Source: Saccharomycopsis malanga (Eukaryota > Ascomycota > Saccharomycetes > Ascoideales > Saccharomycopsidaceae). Taken from it: 64,000 bases of DNA. Each line of letters starts with the position of its first letter. The first letter of the stretch is position 1. Below are positions 60,236 through 64,000 of the stretch, one piece after another. The notes below the pieces were generated by a model, which was given only the letters and a program-made list of their open reading frames with translations, ran no database searches and was not told the DNA's origin. The stretch covers positions 2,418,001 to 2,482,000 of the forward strand of contig CP025322.1 of assembly GCA_004014935.1 (NCBI GenBank), read 5' to 3'. The position numbers and the translations under genes are program-made.

Positions 60236-60414
60236 CAGTGACCGTCAAATGAAGACGGATGAGAATCGCATACTTCGAAAAGTAAACGTCAATGGTAAAA
60301 GTGCAGCTACATGAGTACACTTGATTTCAACCAACGTTTCGCACAGTCCATATATCCATTAACCATTTCCGTCAAGAGCTTGACGCCATGTCTAATATGA
60401 TAAGGCGCCTGGTA

Positions 60415-60597
60415 TTGATTAGATGATTCAAAGGCTGTTTGAGAAAGTGTTTCAAATGTGTTAAAAGTTGAATAATTCAATTTTGAGATATTCTCCCTAT
60501 CTCTGTTTAAGTTATATATTTTGAATTAGTGATGCATACGGATATAAGAATATATAATATAAAGAATGTCAGGTGAATGGATTATGAAAGGACAACA
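60415..60597 (+). mobile_element. Copia LTR, diverged (likely 5' LTR of the following element)
   Basis: GATTCAAAGGCTGTTTGAGA, AAGTTGAATAATTCAATTTTG, TCTCCCTATCTCTGTTTAAG and TGAAAGGACAACA align with the LTR family, but with clearly more differences than the other LTRs. Confidence 0.6.
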
Positions 60598-63500
60598 GGT
60601 TTTGAGTTCGCATGGTGCACTAGTCAAATTTGTTGTAGATGAGAAACTGACAGTACTAAGAATTATCATGAATCTCAGTGACCTTGAGGATGAGAGGTCT
60701 TGGTTTATTTCGTTATCTTTCTAATGGAGGTATTGGTGCTGAAGAACATGATACTGAACAAAGTGCTGCACAATTATTGTTCCTTTTGGATGAAATTTTG
60801 AACTCTGTTATAGTTAATAGTGTTACTCAAGTGCCTTTGAGAAAAATGATGATGTTTGAGGGTTCAGGTCGTGATAAGTTTATTTATTTGAAACAAAACT
60901 ATGGTGTGATGTCACTTTTAACCATTGTGACTAAAATCTCTGATTTTATTAATCATAAAGGAGTGAAAAAGGATCTGGTGTTGCTCAGATGCTTGATGCT
61001 TTTGATACTTTGAATGTTTCCATTTTACGAAGTCTCAATTCGGAAGTATTTGGTACTTGTTTTCTTCTTACTGAATTGAAGCGTTTTGGTTATGGAGAAT
61101 CTGCTGTGAAAGAAGTTATTTCCAACTTCCAACAAGTACATAATACTACTGACATTTTTGATACTGAAACTGCAATGGATTTAATTAGAGAAGTGATTAA
61201 AGACAAGCCTGCGACTGTGTCTTCAGCCAATGAAAGTGCTCTTGTTACTAAACCCAACGCTAACTACAAATGTTTCAATTGTGGTAAGCAAGGTCATTTT
61301 GCTAGAGATTGTCAGGCTCCACCAAAAGATGAATTCAATGCAAAAATTAGAAAAGACAAAAAGCGTGATAAAAGACTGAATAATGCTTGGCTTGTTTATC
61401 TTGGACATGAATCAAGAAAAACAGACTTATTTTTTGACAGTGGTGCTTCAAGTCATATTATTTGTGACAAAACCTTGTTTACTAAATTGGATGATTACTC
61501 TGGAGAGATTAATGGTATTGGTGGAAATCCGTTGAAGATTGCTGGACGAGGAACTGCCTCTATTAGGTTGCCCACTGGTGAAGATGTGAGTTTGTTAAAT
61601 GCACTTTATATTCCAGATGCTACTGCTAACTTGATTTCCATATCAAAAGCAACTGGAAATGGTGCAAAGTTGCTTTTTGAGAATGAGTTTATCAAAGCTT
61701 ACCCGACTATGGATGTTGTTGGTGTGAAGGATCATTTATCACATGATCTATATAAAGTCGGTACCCCGAGTAGTTCACATTTTGTGTACAAGATTTCGCC
61801 TGAACTGAATGACGAGATGAAGGAAGTATGGCACAAAAGACTTGGGCATCCAAGTTTTGGTGTATTTCGGTCAGTCAATAAACAATTTCAATTGTGTGGT
61901 GACCTTAAAAATACCTTAGGTGTGACAGTTTGTGAACTGTGCGCATTGGGTAAAGCCGTTATCCGGAAGCCGAAAAACGGAGGGTCCATCTCCGTTCAAC
62001 CACTACAGTTGCTTCATATCGATGTTTGTGGTCCGTTTAGTTATGGATCAATTGATGGCTCAGTTTATTTCTTAACCATTGTGGATGGTTACACTAGGTT
62101 TGTTACTGTAGTTTGTCTAAAGAGAAAATCTGATTCTGCTGATGCTATTATTGAGTTTGTGAAATATAATGAAACACTGTTTAACAGCAGAGGAGAAAAC
62201 TATGTGTGTGGTGCTATTAGGACTGACAATGGTGGTGAATTTGTCAATAACAAATTACATAACTTCATGAAGGATCGTGGCATAAGACATGAGCTAACCG
62301 TTCCACATCATTCTTATCAAAATGGTGTGGCTGAAAGAATGCATCGCACCATTCAAGAAAAGTCAAGAACCTTGATGTTGCATGCACAAGCTCCAGTACA
62401 ATTTTGGCCTGAAGCAGTCCAAACAGCTGCCTATTTGATTAATCGCACTCCTTCGAGAGTAATTGATAATGAGATTCCATTCACTAGATGGTATGGGATT
62501 GTACCCTCACTCAACCATTTGAGAATTTTCGGTTGTGTTGGATACTGTGTTGTTCCTCCCGCATTAAGGGACGGAAAAATGAGTGCAACATCAAAGAAAT
62601 GTGCTATGATGGGATATGATAGAGATCACAAAGCTTACAGGATGTATGATCCAGACTCCAATACTATTATAGTTGCTGCGCAAGTTACTTTTGATGAACA
62701 CCAAAAATTTTTTGAGTTGACTACCCCTGCGCCTATGGCTGCTACTAACTCGTCTCTCACTTATGGATCTGGTTCTGTTGGTGGAATCTCCACGGTCAGA
62801 GTAATTCTGGACGATGCTATCGTCCAAAACAAAGGGGATGTTATTCAACCTGATGAATCTGATGGAAGCATGTACTCTGACAATTTAGAAGATATGAGCG
62901 ATGCAGATATAAGTGACTACACTGACACTGAATCTGTCGTTTCCTCAACCGTTGAAAGCATTGTACCTGATGTTGAAGATAATGATGATTTCACAATAGT
63001 GCAAGTAAAGCGAAAGAAACATAGTGAAAAATCTATTCCAGGCACTAAGACTGTTATATCGAGAAATCCATTTGATGTGTTAGAAGAAGTTTGTGACGAT
63101 AGTGATGTTTCCCTGCCCAGTTCTGATTCAGAGAGGGAAGTATCCAAAAGAAACATGAAAGTTCGAAAAGTTGCATTGGATGGTGGTACCTCATTTGTTC
63201 CCCAAGGTTCCACAACTGAAGGGAATACTATTCCGATGTTGTCACCAAAAATTGAACCTATTGTTGAAGAAGTTAGTGAAGCTGAAGATAAAGAAAAGTG
63301 GATTGAAGCCTGTGAGAAAGAAATTGCTGCTCATAGTGAAAATAACACGTATAAGTTGGTACATTTGCCAGAAGGAAGAAAACCAATTAGTTGCAGATGG
63401 GTCTTCACAATCAAAGATGGTGGTCTTTACAAAGCAAGATTAGTTGCTCGAGGTTTCTCCCAATTAAAAGGAATTGACTACAACGAAACCTTTGCACCAG

Positions 63501-63862
63501 TTATCAGATACGAGTCTATCAGAATTATGCTAGCGGTATCTGCATCTAGAAATTTAAGAGTACATCAAATGGATGTGAAGACTGCATTCTTAAATGGTAA
63601 TTTGAATGAAGAAATTTATATGACACAACCTGAAGGATATGTCAAGAAAGGAAAAGAGAACATGGTGTTGAAATTAAACAAAAGCTTGTATGGTTTAAAA
63701 CAAGCACCATTTGTGTGGAATGAAAAGATAAATTGCGTATTAAGAAAACTTGGTTTCAGAAGAAATAGAGCAGAATATTGTTTATACACTAGAGAAAGTG
63801 CCAAATCATTTGTTATGGTAGCTCTTTATGTTGATGATTTATTGATTGCAGGAAGTGCAGAT
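60598..63862 (+). mobile_element. Ty1/copia element (Pseudoviridae), young, interrupted
   Basis: Fossil LTR retrotransposon with most parts in order: gag-like N-terminal region, CCHC knuckle (CFNCGKQGHFARDC), protease (FFDSGASSHI), integrase (HHCC zinc region then the D,D35E core), a long variable acidic linker, and the start of reverse transcriptase up to YVDDLLIAGS. An LTR in the same orientation begins at 63863 inside the RT region and runs off the window, so another copy appears to have inserted here. The element is broken, with few breaks. Near-identity to 45908-48530 points to recent activity. Confidence 0.9.
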
Positions 63863-64000
63863 TGTTGAATAGGTAATTCAAAGGATGTCTGAGAAAAGTC
63901 TTGTACTGATTTAAGTGATTAATCCTAGCGGTGACTAAGAAGGTGTTTTCTAAAAAAAAGTTGAATATTTAAATACCGAGATTTGTCTCCCTATCTGTGT
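63863..64000 (+). mobile_element. Copia LTR, cut by the window end
   Basis: TGTTGAATAGGTAATTCAAA, GAAGGTGTTTTCTAAAAAA, TCTCCCTATCTGTGT. Same family and orientation as the element it interrupts. The bases just before it, GCAGA(T), would be a candidate target duplication to look for beyond the window. Confidence 0.85.

Overview
The window is nuclear DNA of a budding yeast (Saccharomycotina). Twelve well-supported protein genes are almost all intron-free, and the single clear intron has fungal-yeast signals (GTATGT, TACTAAT, CAG). The gene set is typical of yeasts: a CLN-type G1 cyclin, PKC1, NTO1, SEA4, RTG3, HNT1, RAD24, a Grx3/4 glutaredoxin, an ELMO/LMO1 protein and VCX1. The unusual part is the space between the genes. 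It is long, AT-rich, packed with short tandem arrays, and carries tRNA-derived SINEs, a LINE and LTR elements. That load argues against Saccharomycetaceae and for an early-branching lineage, but the species cannot be fixed from this sequence. Layout: 1-3000 is a cluster of one tRNA-derived repeat family (here called SINE-A) in both orientations. 3002-4183 is an unrecognised, probably mitochondrial protein. 4184-8191 is gene-free and rich in tandem repeats. 8192-9664 is a G1 cyclin. 9665-13472 holds minisatellites and SINE scraps. 13473-16892 is PKC1 (minus) and 18425-21682 is NTO1 (plus), with NTO1 flanked on both sides by the same minisatellite-plus-SINE segment. 22804-25425 is SEA4 (minus), 27446-28609 RTG3 (minus, with its C-terminal coding end tandemly triplicated), 30333-30836 HNT1 with an intron, 31142-31906 an unrecognised basic/serine-rich protein, 32589-34928 RAD24, 36215-36949 GRX3/4 (minus), 38121-40403 LMO1 (minus), and 41292-42521 VCX1. 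From about 42.5 kb to the end there are no host genes: a 660-bp TATTTTA-type satellite, a full-length second SINE (SINE-B), a LINE split by copia debris, a relic of a protein-primed family-B DNA polymerase, two outward-facing relics of a second copia lineage, a gypsy integrase relic, and a young copia copy running to the window edge. The dispersed SINE-B is the strongest candidate for something undescribed. It has a tRNA-like head with A and B boxes, a body of about 200 bp containing a CTAGAC/GTCTAG hairpin, a conserved 3' module (GCGCGTATATACG...GGGCTTGAAATATAAG), and an ATT/TTA tail. About 20 full or partial copies on both strands lie between nearly all the genes. The host genes form no operon-like unit. 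They cover cell-cycle entry (cyclin), cell-wall signalling (PKC1), histone acetylation (NTO1), TORC1 control (SEA4), retrograde signalling (RTG3), the DNA damage checkpoint (RAD24), iron/redox sensing (GRX), Rac-type GTPase signalling (LMO1) and vacuolar calcium (VCX1). Their proximity is most simply read as chance synteny.
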